Shown here piece by piece: positions 34,301 through 41,568 of a stretch of DNA of 64,000 bases. Below the pieces are notes generated by a model. The model saw only the letters and a program-made list of their open reading frames with translations, was not told where the DNA came from and did no database searches. This stretch comes from Deltaproteobacteria bacterium GWB2_55_19 (GTDB lineage: Bacteria; Desulfobacterota; GWC2-55-46). The stretch lies in assembly GCA_001797465.1 (NCBI GenBank), contig MGPQ01000005.1:31032-95031 (forward strand), written 5' to 3'. The translations under genes and the position numbers were made by a program. The number at the start of each line of letters is the position of its first letter. Within the stretch, counting starts at the first letter, position 1.

Positions 34301-34703
34301 TGTAGCTGATAATGGGAGACATGGCGGTATTCACCATGTCGGTAAGGCCCACCTCCACCTTGTTCAACAACCCTGCGGCGAGCACCACCCCCACAGGCAG
34401 GTTGCCTACGGACTGAAAACGGTTCTTGTGGGCGTCATAGACATTAAGGGTGCCTGTCGGCGACATAAGGACGAAAAAAAAGAATATCGCCCACCAGTAT
34501 GTCTTCGCCCATTCGAAAGGACCGAGAGCGGTCCTGGCGAAAAGGGCGCTCAGATAGTAAGCTACAACGGACATGCCTAGACCGAAGGTGGCAAACGTCC
34601 AGAAGAGACTCGTATAGCTGCTGTCGCTGAATATGAGGGCGATGGACTGAAGGGCCTTGACGACTACGTCGAACCCGCCGTATATTATATATTCGTAGGT
34701 CAT
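31305..34703 (-). CDS. traG: F-type conjugation protein TraG (mating-pair stabilisation)
   Basis: This large inner-membrane protein of 1132 residues has several membrane segments in the first ~470 residues (for example SYTSLFWTFATFGLGMSV, SPIISYNDAGN region, LLFLFIATFALEAFGYFLG, VLGVMLSSSIVFGIIRFGG). A long hydrophilic Gly/Ser/Ala-rich C-terminal domain extends to the end. The N-terminal part matches the TraG-N family of F-like systems, needed for pilus assembly and mating-pair stabilisation. It is the last gene of the leftward tra run and follows traH by 15 bases. Confidence 0.88.
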   Translation of the reverse strand: MTYEYIIYGGFDVVVKALQSIALIFSDSSYTSLFWTFATFGLGMSVVAYYLSALFARTALGPFEWAKTYWWAIFFFFVLMSPTGTLNVYDAHKNRFQSVGNLPVGVVLAAGLLNKVEVGLTDMVNTAMSPIISYNDAGNGQGMDMIRELYGFVQKDFRFSDSYDQKTLDSFVMECYLFGVLSGDISQNDFRVDQNFMTGTFAQADYPNIYSIVYSEANRSGATTSCQDAYTYLNSKFTSAYLEQMFGDFCSKTGYSKNSPQELVRCKEVFFSHIESLAGYAGTDPNFILLQMYIAQDINNIMIQGNPVETAQFVGAREAASGMMGVGIMANEFIPIFRSVMLSVAFAITPLLFLFIATFALEAFGYFLGLLTWLAVWGVMDVILHNFAMSYAYDILASLRTHSTAFVSIFSFDEYAARVLSVMGYMRVLGVMLSSSIVFGIIRFGGEAFARAAGSMQGTVEGGGRAAGSASLTAEGRGSYVSNFDRGIGQSIAQANTSGFDRQSITAQHDMAAATEARNLNRRYGGPVNVGNNIGDFNSATTSANVDSFGKQTDAVGGTDNWIDQKSDGEANRGVSQILQGLGEIKHWGDGNIRSAAEEGAKIGLFDNIEKGEGTLRAVKSLSDATGLPAEVSAAAIGIHGGAEKGAKLGEYFNSGAVRDFMANKYGVSSVALGNFNSFLKGSSSKEDFAEHFKDDSETMGLYDSFAKDGNGNELSKEEMSKKFRDQKTAAGIELARMKGSTQGAEDIGKLQQMSTKAAALFPETYESEGASAAISKLAQFENGGTITPESSRALNKALGADNPDGGPVKSGMIVKKQGIGVNSETGALSFTGAELLDSNGSVSIGGGKVTREGTLTASEALEKARDLRANGHGAAAEGLEEIAKGLKGSEAIAFKAETGLDGKSATFHAKHGAETDWKDLSNRTSGREAIHKDVDKGISDHGVNLGSAMQMALARDPAIASFVSDPTLNKYKRNANIAETAKDLGEDMGKWLSRKGKSMGYSDGSASGNLHGGVGLSILGNGGGISGSVDGIIGRRSAEEENVNLLTSEYDKLIRQSVSEAKEKGFDRNTTEKYVAGKIGDFTQNLYDQSREAKSIDYGADAPVGTAKHVLDKVGENIRQMDLEELRKKPD

Positions 34704-34718
34704 CTTACGGGCTTCTTT

Positions 34719-36107
34719 CTACTTTATTTTGCTGTAATTCCCGAATACCTGCTGTGCAAGGCGGTTGAAATCCTTATTTTTCTCAAAGAACTTGTCCGCG
34801 TTCCTGCCGTAAAGCTCGATCTTTTTATATAATACTTCGTCCAAGCGGCGAATCTCCGGCCTTATCCTGTCTTGCAGATTTTCTATGTTCTTCAGAGCGC
34901 CATCCTTGAAAACGTTGACGACATTCTTGTTGTATATGTCCTTGCGGTAGCGGGTCAGCATCTTATCTGAAGTTTCATAGAGGTCCTTCAATTGCTTGAC
35001 CGCGTACGCATAGGCCAGGTCCAGAGTAAACTGGTCAATAAAATCGGTATCGATATTCTGGGCGCGCGCGATTTTGAGATGGAGATAGACCGGCACCGGG
35101 GAAAGCTGTATGAAGTTCTGTTCCTCTGGAGTAAACTGCTGCTTGGTCTTAATCCTCAAATCGATAGCGTTAAGGGTCGCCCTGACGTAATCGTACATGG
35201 ATTTCTTGGCATCGGCTATCTGCGTGCAGGTTTCGCTCCCATCCGGCTTCATCATGGCCGTACCGTTAACGAAGTCGGAATAATTTTCGTCCCATTTGTT
35301 GTCCTCGCACGGGCCGGTCTCCTTGACCGAAAGCATGTTATCCGCCACTGTCAGATACAGGTCCCCTATATATCCTCTTATAAGGGCTACCCAATCCGGA
35401 CTATAATCGGTGCCGTATTTCTGAGCCGCCTTTGACAGAAGGCTGCCGGACTGATAAAGCAGTACATCAAGGTCCGTATCATTGCCTGTAATGTCCGCCT
35501 TCGCCTGGGTCATAGCGAGAGAGGGGTTGGCCTTCGTATTTGTATCAGCGGTCTTGAAAAGGTCGTTAATCCCGGTATCCATCGCCACCCTGTTCAACTC
35601 TTCCTTGGCCGCCTCGGTCTTTCCTTGCCAGGTATCCGCCGCTATAGTCACGACCGCCTTGGCCGCCTTACAGTCGTCGAGCTGGAGTTTGTTCAAGGCG
35701 TTTATTGCATTCTCGAGCTTGCTTACCTCATCGGCAAACTGTTCGCTCAGGGCCCTTAAGGCAATATCGAAGGCGAATGTCGGGGCCGCCGTCATAATCC
35801 TCTGGAACTTATCCCCTAGATACTCCATATTCATGAAGGAAAACCCGCCCATGAACATATCTATGCCTCCGCAGCCGGCCTTGAACTTCGGCAGGGAAGC
35901 GGTAACCGGAAAATCGTTTGAATGCGGGAATTTTGCGGAAAGGTTGCCGGCCGTATAATATCCGCGCTTCTGCCCCTCGAAAGCCCCAGGCCCGGAGTAT
36001 GTGGACTGGGTAAACCAGTCGTCAACCCATCCGGCACTTGCCTGGGCAGATAAAATTGCTGTTGCGAGGATGATCGACAGAAAAATCAGCGTGATTTTAA
36101 CGCGCAT
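34719..36107 (-). CDS. traH: Conjugative pilus assembly protein TraH
   Basis: This is a 462-residue periplasmic protein with an N-terminal signal (RVKITLIFLSIILATAILSAQASA). The family segments CGGIDMFMGGFSFMN, PTFAFDIALRALSEQF, ALNKLQLDDCKA and LSPVPVYLHLKIA are present. TraH works with TraF and other outer-membrane-associated factors in F-pilus extension. ATG 36107 has GGGAGG upstream; an in-frame ATG at 36185 lies inside traF and is rejected. It lies between traF and traG as in F. Confidence 0.92.
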   Translation of the reverse strand: MRVKITLIFLSIILATAILSAQASAGWVDDWFTQSTYSGPGAFEGQKRGYYTAGNLSAKFPHSNDFPVTASLPKFKAGCGGIDMFMGGFSFMNMEYLGDKFQRIMTAAPTFAFDIALRALSEQFADEVSKLENAINALNKLQLDDCKAAKAVVTIAADTWQGKTEAAKEELNRVAMDTGINDLFKTADTNTKANPSLAMTQAKADITGNDTDLDVLLYQSGSLLSKAAQKYGTDYSPDWVALIRGYIGDLYLTVADNMLSVKETGPCEDNKWDENYSDFVNGTAMMKPDGSETCTQIADAKKSMYDYVRATLNAIDLRIKTKQQFTPEEQNFIQLSPVPVYLHLKIARAQNIDTDFIDQFTLDLAYAYAVKQLKDLYETSDKMLTRYRKDIYNKNVVNVFKDGALKNIENLQDRIRPEIRRLDEVLYKKIELYGRNADKFFEKNKDFNRLAQQVFGNYSKIK

Positions 36108-36147
36108 ATATAACCTCCCAGGGCGTATCCGCCCCTCGAATAATATA

Positions 36148-36999
36148 TTACCTTTTATCCGGGTCCCCCGGACCTCCGAGGTCATAGTTGTAGATGGAGA
36201 ACTGTGAAGGAGTCACCTCCCCTTTCAGATACCTGATCGCCATGTACAGCTTCTGCTCAAGTTCGTTCAGACTGGCCACGCCTACCGTAACCGGCATGTA
36301 ATCGCCCGTAGCCCTGTAGACGGCAAGGATATAAGGGACGGTCATTACGTTGAATCTCTGGGCCGCCCCGGGATCCTCGTAGAGATCGACGACCTTGATG
36401 TTCCACCCATATTTGTCAATGAAGTACTTGAGTATCCCGTTCTGGGCTCCGCAGAACCGGCAATCGGGCTTATGGAAATAAACAAGCGCGAAGTCATCCA
36501 TCGATGCTGAGATGGTCGATTCGACCTCGTTGGCTCTTATGGAGTGCATGGCGTCGATGCCGGGGTTGGAGATTGGAACGGTCGAAGCGACCGAGTACTC
36601 CGGGTGAGTCTGCATAAACATCTGATAGACATTGGCAAAGGCCAGGGCCTTTTTCCTTGTTATGTCCTGCAACTCTATGTATTTCTGCATGTTTTCGATT
36701 GTCGGATTGGCCACAGCCGTATTCTTTGTCTTCTCAAGCAGTTCCTTGAATTCCTCTACCGACATCTTCCATGGATCCGCCGGCGGAGACGGAGAAGCCG
36801 AAGGAGCAGGGGCAGGTTCAACCACGGGCTCTTCCTTCTTCTCTTTCATGATTTCATACCAGTACCAGCCTTTTTTGATGTCGTTATTCTCGTAACCGGA
36901 ATGAACAGGAACGACAGGAGGCTCTTCTTTAGAGACTGCCGGATAAACGACAGCGAAGACGTAAAATATTGACAGAAGTATCGAAATCAAGTACTTCAT
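36148..36999 (-). CDS. traF: Conjugative pilus assembly protein TraF (thioredoxin-like)
   Basis: This 283-residue periplasmic protein has a signal sequence at residues 1-23, a Pro-rich linker and a thioredoxin-fold domain with the active site CRFC in FHKPDCRFCGAQN near residue 178. The cis-proline segment is MTVPYILAVY. It probably helps disulfide formation in Cys-rich TraN, TraU and TraH. Start ATG 36999 has AGGGAAAG upstream. Confidence 0.92.
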   Translation of the reverse strand: MKYLISILLSIFYVFAVVYPAVSKEEPPVVPVHSGYENNDIKKGWYWYEIMKEKKEEPVVEPAPAPSASPSPPADPWKMSVEEFKELLEKTKNTAVANPTIENMQKYIELQDITRKKALAFANVYQMFMQTHPEYSVASTVPISNPGIDAMHSIRANEVESTISASMDDFALVYFHKPDCRFCGAQNGILKYFIDKYGWNIKVVDLYEDPGAAQRFNVMTVPYILAVYRATGDYMPVTVGVASLNELEQKLYMAIRYLKGEVTPSQFSIYNYDLGGPGDPDKR

Positions 37000-37073
37000 A
37001 TCTTTCCCTCTATCATTTAAGCCCCGGTTCAGCTGGCGGTTTTTTCTTCAAAATTCATGTGACCACCCTGTCC

Positions 37074-37562
37074 TTACCATACGGGATACGCCTTTGCCGT
37101 CACCTGGTCCCTGCGTATGAACCCGAAGTACCTGGAGTCGTAACTGTCCTTATGCTCCCCTGTGACGAAAAGAAGGCCCCTTTCCACAACCCCGTCATAG
37201 ACAAAGTTTTTGAGCTTTTCTCCTTTAAGCGAAAAGTCCTTTGCCGTCCCGAGAAGAGCACCGTTGCAAAAGTAGCCCTTGCCCACGGTCTTAAGAGCGT
37301 CCCCTTCAGCACAACTCACCCTCTTGAGGAGCTTGTCATCATCCTTTGCGAACCTGTCGCCCTTGAGGCTAAAGACCACGTAGTCGTCTCTCTTGACCTC
37401 TTTCACCCTCCCCATTATGTAGACCCTATGGGAAAGAGATGGTGTAAGAGTGATGAGGAGATGACTCTCTATGGCCCACGACAGAAGACCGGCGGCAGAG
37501 GCGATCATTATCGTAATAAACAGCTTATTTTTCAGGAGATATCGAAATCTCATCGGAAACAT
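37074..37562 (-). CDS. S26-family signal peptidase of the conjugation system (TraF/TrhF type)
   Basis: This 162-residue protein has one N-terminal membrane segment (LFITIMIASAAGLLSWAIE). Peptidase S26 motifs follow: the nucleophile serine in PSLSHRVYI, the lysine region VKRDDYVVF, and DSYDSRYFGFI near the end. In related elements this peptidase matures or cyclises the pilin. GGAGGGAGGG precedes ATG 37562, and the start overlaps the trbI-like stop by 38 bases. It is distinct from the thioredoxin-like traF downstream. Confidence 0.85.
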   Translation of the reverse strand: MFPMRFRYLLKNKLFITIMIASAAGLLSWAIESHLLITLTPSLSHRVYIMGRVKEVKRDDYVVFSLKGDRFAKDDDKLLKRVSCAEGDALKTVGKGYFCNGALLGTAKDFSLKGEKLKNFVYDGVVERGLLFVTGEHKDSYDSRYFGFIRRDQVTAKAYPVW

Positions 37563-37839
37563 CCCTCCCTCCGGCTAAGACGACACCTCTTGACAGCACT
37601 ATCCTCTTCTCTCCGAAGGCATCTATCCTCTCCTTGAGCCCGGCGAACTCCTTTTTGAGCTTCTCCTCGTTTATCTTGCCAGCCACAAAATCCGCCTTCT
37701 GCTTATCGAGATACGATGCCAGGTCGAACACCACTACTTTCTGAGCGAAGTAAGAATCGTATAGGTATACCGTACCAGCCGAGACAATAACGCTAACGAT
37801 GGCCGAAAGCGCCATCGTCTTTATCTTATCCGAAACCAT
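37525..37839 (-). CDS. trbI: TrbI-like protein of F-type transfer system
   Basis: This is a 104-residue bitopic inner-membrane protein: an N-terminal helix (residues 8-28) and a periplasmic helical part (FDLASYLDKQKADFVAGKIN, ERIDAF, IVLSRGVVLAGGRDVSDEI). These match the F-type TrbI family. ATG 37839 has GGGGGT upstream. It is the first tra gene after the 13-kb cargo block, which separates it from trbC on the same strand. Confidence 0.75.
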   Translation of the reverse strand: MVSDKIKTMALSAIVSVIVSAGTVYLYDSYFAQKVVVFDLASYLDKQKADFVAGKINEEKLKKEFAGLKERIDAFGEKRIVLSRGVVLAGGRDVSDEISISPEK

Positions 37840-37995
37840 TGAATACCCCCTTTCTATATTTTTTGGGCAGTACCGTTCTATCGCCCCATACATAATGTAT
37901 TACCTCAGAAGCCTCCTTTTTTAGTTGCAAGGAGCCATGCAAAACAGTAAACTTCCTGTAAAAATCGGCTGTTATGTTGAGAAGGAGAAGATTGA

Positions 37996-38280
37996 ATGGC
38001 AAAACCCATGACGAAGGCGAAGGTAGTTGAAACCCTGGCGGCGAAAACCGGCTTTACGAAAAAGGATGTGTCGAATTTACTCGCGGGATTGACGGCGCTC
38101 GCTTACAAGGAAGCGAAAAACTCCTTTACCATCCCCGGAATAGGCAAGCTCGTGCTTATGAACAGGAAGGCCAGAGTAGGCAGGAACCCTCAGACCGGAG
38201 CAGCCATCAAGATACCGGCCAAAAAGGTGGTTAAGTTCAGGGTGGCAAAGGCGTGCAAGGACGCAGTGCTTGGAAAATAA
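37996..38280 (+). CDS. HU-family DNA-binding protein (element copy)
   Basis: This 94-residue HU/IHF-type protein is on the opposite strand to tra. The C-terminal 57 residues differ from the chromosomal HU (14293-14580) at only three positions, while the first ~36 residues differ at most. Codons differ at many silent sites, so this is not a fresh copy of the neighbour. AGAAGGAGAAG precedes ATG 37996. It may compact or regulate the element or aid integration. Confidence 0.92.
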   Translation: MAKPMTKAKVVETLAAKTGFTKKDVSNLLAGLTALAYKEAKNSFTIPGIGKLVLMNRKARVGRNPQTGAAIKIPAKKVVKFRVAKACKDAVLGK

Positions 38281-38369
38281 ATAATTAATGCAGAAACTTT
38301 ATGGGAGAGTAGGACATCGCGGGTCGGGGAAAGAGGAAGCAATGAGCTGGCCAAATAAGAATTTTATCT

Positions 38370-39578
38370 TTAAGTCTCCACTTTGCTTAATCGATCTTTC
38401 AGCTTTGCATCAATATAATGAAGAATTGTCCACGCGCTATTAATTACAAGCATAGCTTCTGCCTCGCCAAGTAATACTTCATTAGGATGGGCCACACTTG
38501 CACGATTTCTGAGTGGGTTTAGTGCATCAAGAATTGTGCTGAAAGCTTTAAGAACACGTTCGATATCTTCTTTTCGATGACCTGAATTCTTTAAGCTTTG
38601 GTGTTGTTGCAGTATAAGCTTAAAAAGTTCGTTAATACTGGCATCTGATTTGCTAACAATACTAGCCTGCTTGCATACAACAAGCAAATATCCATGAAGT
38701 GCGGTATGAGCTCTATCTACCCCACTAGTAGCACCAGTTGACCCCAGAAGATGCTTTGCATCGGCAAGAGCACGCTCGACAACCTCACTGGTAATTTGCA
38801 AATCCGGATGTTCTATTGGACCTATTCCAGTAAGTCTACTAATCCACCCTCGAATTTCATTATATCTATCTTGTGTCCTTAATTTAGACGATCCAATAGA
38901 ATAACGGTTTAGTATCCCTTCGAGAATTTTTGCCTGAACTTCTGGTGGGCTTTCTGAAATGACTTTAATAAAACGCTCTCGTGTCGTGCCTGTGTAATTA
39001 TCAGGATTTATATCCAAATCTAATAGAAGGTAAAATTCATGATGTTTTCGATAACTGAAATCTCCAAGGTATCCACCCTCGACTCCGATATAGCTATAAA
39101 CAAGTTTCTGTATTTCTGAATCACGAAGACATTGTTCTTTCCTCGGAGCAGACTCCATTTTAAGTTCAGCCGCAACGAATCTAATATATGTTCCCAGTTC
39201 TGTAAACGTCTCTGCAATGTCCTTAAAGATTGCACGAGCGAGTGAGTCATCCTTTAATTTTGCAAGTTGCTCATATTGATCAATCGGGGAATTTGCATAC
39301 AACACTGAAAAATCATCATTGAAAAAATTTGAAGAATCTATTACTTCAAAAGGGTATGAACCAAGTAGCTGTGCGGCACGAGCCTTATCACGCGCCGTCA
39401 GAAGCCGTGCAACATTATATTTAAGAGCACGCACTTGTTCGATAGGCATTTTATTGCCCAAATAAAAATCACCAGCACCACCTGCTTGATATAGTACAAT
39501 CATCGTATTAGTAAATGAATAATTATTCTTAATTTTAAGTGCGTCTACATAGAAAAAAATCGTTGTACTAACTATCAT
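38370..39578 (-). CDS. Abortive-infection C-terminal (Abi_C) HEPN-like protein
   Basis: This 402-residue protein ends in an Abi_C-like helical domain (ALHGYLLVVCKQ, LLKAFSTILDALNPLRNRASVAHP region). RNRASVAH is the R...H motif of HEPN RNases and toxins. The N-terminal ~230 residues are not recognised. It is the last gene of a three-gene leftward operon; ATG 39578 overlaps the stop of the kinase-fold gene (ATGA), so they are coupled. It is the probable toxic effector of the module, by inference. Confidence 0.72.
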   Translation of the reverse strand: MIVSTTIFFYVDALKIKNNYSFTNTMIVLYQAGGAGDFYLGNKMPIEQVRALKYNVARLLTARDKARAAQLLGSYPFEVIDSSNFFNDDFSVLYANSPIDQYEQLAKLKDDSLARAIFKDIAETFTELGTYIRFVAAELKMESAPRKEQCLRDSEIQKLVYSYIGVEGGYLGDFSYRKHHEFYLLLDLDINPDNYTGTTRERFIKVISESPPEVQAKILEGILNRYSIGSSKLRTQDRYNEIRGWISRLTGIGPIEHPDLQITSEVVERALADAKHLLGSTGATSGVDRAHTALHGYLLVVCKQASIVSKSDASINELFKLILQQHQSLKNSGHRKEDIERVLKAFSTILDALNPLRNRASVAHPNEVLLGEAEAMLVINSAWTILHYIDAKLKDRLSKVET

Positions 39579-41566
39579 GATGACCACGAGATTATCTGAG
39601 GTGCAAGAGTTAAAATAACACTTCTAGTCAGACTTGTTTGACGGCCTGGCATTAATAGATTCTGCCATGCCAGGAGATATTTAGCAGCAATATAATCTTT
39701 TTCACTACCGCCATGCATTTTTAATGCCTCTATAGCTTGATCCCTTGCAGCTACACAGCCTTTTAAACATACATGATTTATAGATGAACGAAAAGAACCC
39801 GGAAATCGTTTTTCGAGTTCGTCCTTTGAAGCAAGTTCAAAAGTTATGGCTTTCTGAAACTCTACATAAACAGATTCCTCTTCTAATGGTCTAAAACATC
39901 CAAGAAAAAGTGCTAATTCAAGCCTGGCAAGATCAACTGCCGGATGCCCAGGACCACTGGCAGCAAAATCTATAAGATGCATATCTATATCGCTGCGCAC
40001 CAGAATATTACGAAGATGCATATCACCATGGACAATTGCGGCCGAAGCTAGCTTTTGAAACTGTTCTTCGGCAAGGTCTCTTGCTTTTCTATGTTCGGCA
40101 TTTAATCCCCAATTAAAGTTTTTATCTAATGTTCGAAAAATATCCATGGATGGATTTCCGTAGCACTCAAATTCGGGTACAATGGATTTATTTTTATTTA
40201 ATTCGCAAATTGCAAGAGTGATTTTATCTAACCCGTCACATAAATTGTCTGCCTTTCTATCAAGCTCTTTTTTATCTAAACTTCCAAAAATTTCATTATT
40301 CCACACCTCTTCAAGACATTCCTCTAACACTGGTGCAGGTGTTACCATATTTGCTCTATCTGATACGAGAATGAACAATATAACAGCAGTATCGCCATGA
40401 AAGCATGCCCTTGCCTGTAGCCTATCGTCCCACGCCTGTATAAAGCACCGGTATCTTTTCATCTCATCAAGGATACGGTCTTTTTTGTCTATTTTGGCAA
40501 CAACGCAATTCCCTTCACGGTTGACCCTGATTAAAGCGATTTGCGCACCAGAATAACCTCCGACAAGGAACTTAGTTTCAATAGAATGTACCTTCAACAG
40601 CCCATCATGCCTCAATTCTTGTGCATGTTCACGCACAGCCGCAATAAGCACTCTTCCAATATTTTCAGTTATCTCCTTCTGAACAATATGTGTGCCTTGA
40701 TGAGTTTGAAGCAGGTCTCTAGCACGTTTAACAAAACTTAGTTCAGGCTCTCTAAGATCACCGTCAGATGGAATAGACATATTTTCGGCTGGCAGAATCT
40801 TCTTGCATTGAGCGTCCTTAATAATTTTTATAGCATAGGAATGATCTACTTTTAAACTGGACCCATCGATGCGTATCCACATAAATGTAGAGTGTCGGGC
40901 TAATTCTTCCAGAAAATTAATTTGCTCCTCCTTGCTCATATCTTTTAGGAAAGACCCATCAATTAGGCAAGCACAAATATCTGTGCCACTTTCCAAGTCT
41001 TTACGGAGCTTTTCGAAAGAATTGTAAAGAATTGGGCCAAAACCATTTTCTTCTAGAAGTTTCTTATTTTTATCTTGGTTTCCTATTTTCGACAATAAAA
41101 GAACTGTTGAGCAACGCTGTTCTGTTAAATTTATTGCGCCACTTAGCACCGGAGCAGAGGGAAATTCTGTAGATTGAACTATCACTGGAGAAGCGGAAGC
41201 CGAATCACTCTCTTTTTTTTGCGGTATTTTTTCTTTACTTAAAAGATGAAGGCGCTGGGAAGGTGATAAAAACTTTGAGATTGTATTCTGCAAACTTAAA
41301 GGTAAAACTACGGCTGAATGCGACAGCTCTTCTCTATCATTAAGTGTTAGGTTGAGCTTGTGGATGAGTGCGGTTAGCCTCTCATCCTGACGACGCTCTG
41401 GCATTTTTCCACATCTAATCATCTCCTTAGTAATTGCAATTACAAGATTTGAATTTGAGGTATTACTGCTCTCGCGCCATTTTTGAATGAGCGTCAATGC
41501 CTTGTAAAATCTGGCATCTGTGCTAGCGCAGTCTTCGATTAATTGTTTGGTACTATTGTCCATCAT
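39575..41566 (-). CDS. Receiver-like plus kinase-fold (APH/TCAD9-like) protein
   Basis: This 663-residue protein has three parts. Residues 1-85 are a helical N-terminus resembling effector-associated domains. Residues about 150-265 resemble a receiver-type alpha/beta domain (STVLLLSKIGNQ, CACLIDGSFL, FMWIRIDGSS). From about 330 the protein has a kinase fold with the catalytic loop VHGDMHLRN and the metal-type segment LIDFAASGPGHPAVDLARLE. This end recalls the TCAD9 ternary-complex domain or aminoglycoside phosphotransferases. It starts two bases after the ATPase stop and overlaps the HEPN gene. A regulatory or signalling role in defence is inferred. Confidence 0.62.
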   Translation of the reverse strand: MMDNSTKQLIEDCASTDARFYKALTLIQKWRESSNTSNSNLVIAITKEMIRCGKMPERRQDERLTALIHKLNLTLNDREELSHSAVVLPLSLQNTISKFLSPSQRLHLLSKEKIPQKKESDSASASPVIVQSTEFPSAPVLSGAINLTEQRCSTVLLLSKIGNQDKNKKLLEENGFGPILYNSFEKLRKDLESGTDICACLIDGSFLKDMSKEEQINFLEELARHSTFMWIRIDGSSLKVDHSYAIKIIKDAQCKKILPAENMSIPSDGDLREPELSFVKRARDLLQTHQGTHIVQKEITENIGRVLIAAVREHAQELRHDGLLKVHSIETKFLVGGYSGAQIALIRVNREGNCVVAKIDKKDRILDEMKRYRCFIQAWDDRLQARACFHGDTAVILFILVSDRANMVTPAPVLEECLEEVWNNEIFGSLDKKELDRKADNLCDGLDKITLAICELNKNKSIVPEFECYGNPSMDIFRTLDKNFNWGLNAEHRKARDLAEEQFQKLASAAIVHGDMHLRNILVRSDIDMHLIDFAASGPGHPAVDLARLELALFLGCFRPLEEESVYVEFQKAITFELASKDELEKRFPGSFRSSINHVCLKGCVAARDQAIEALKMHGGSEKDYIAAKYLLAWQNLLMPGRQTSLTRSVILTLAPQIISWSS

Positions 41567-41568
41567 AC

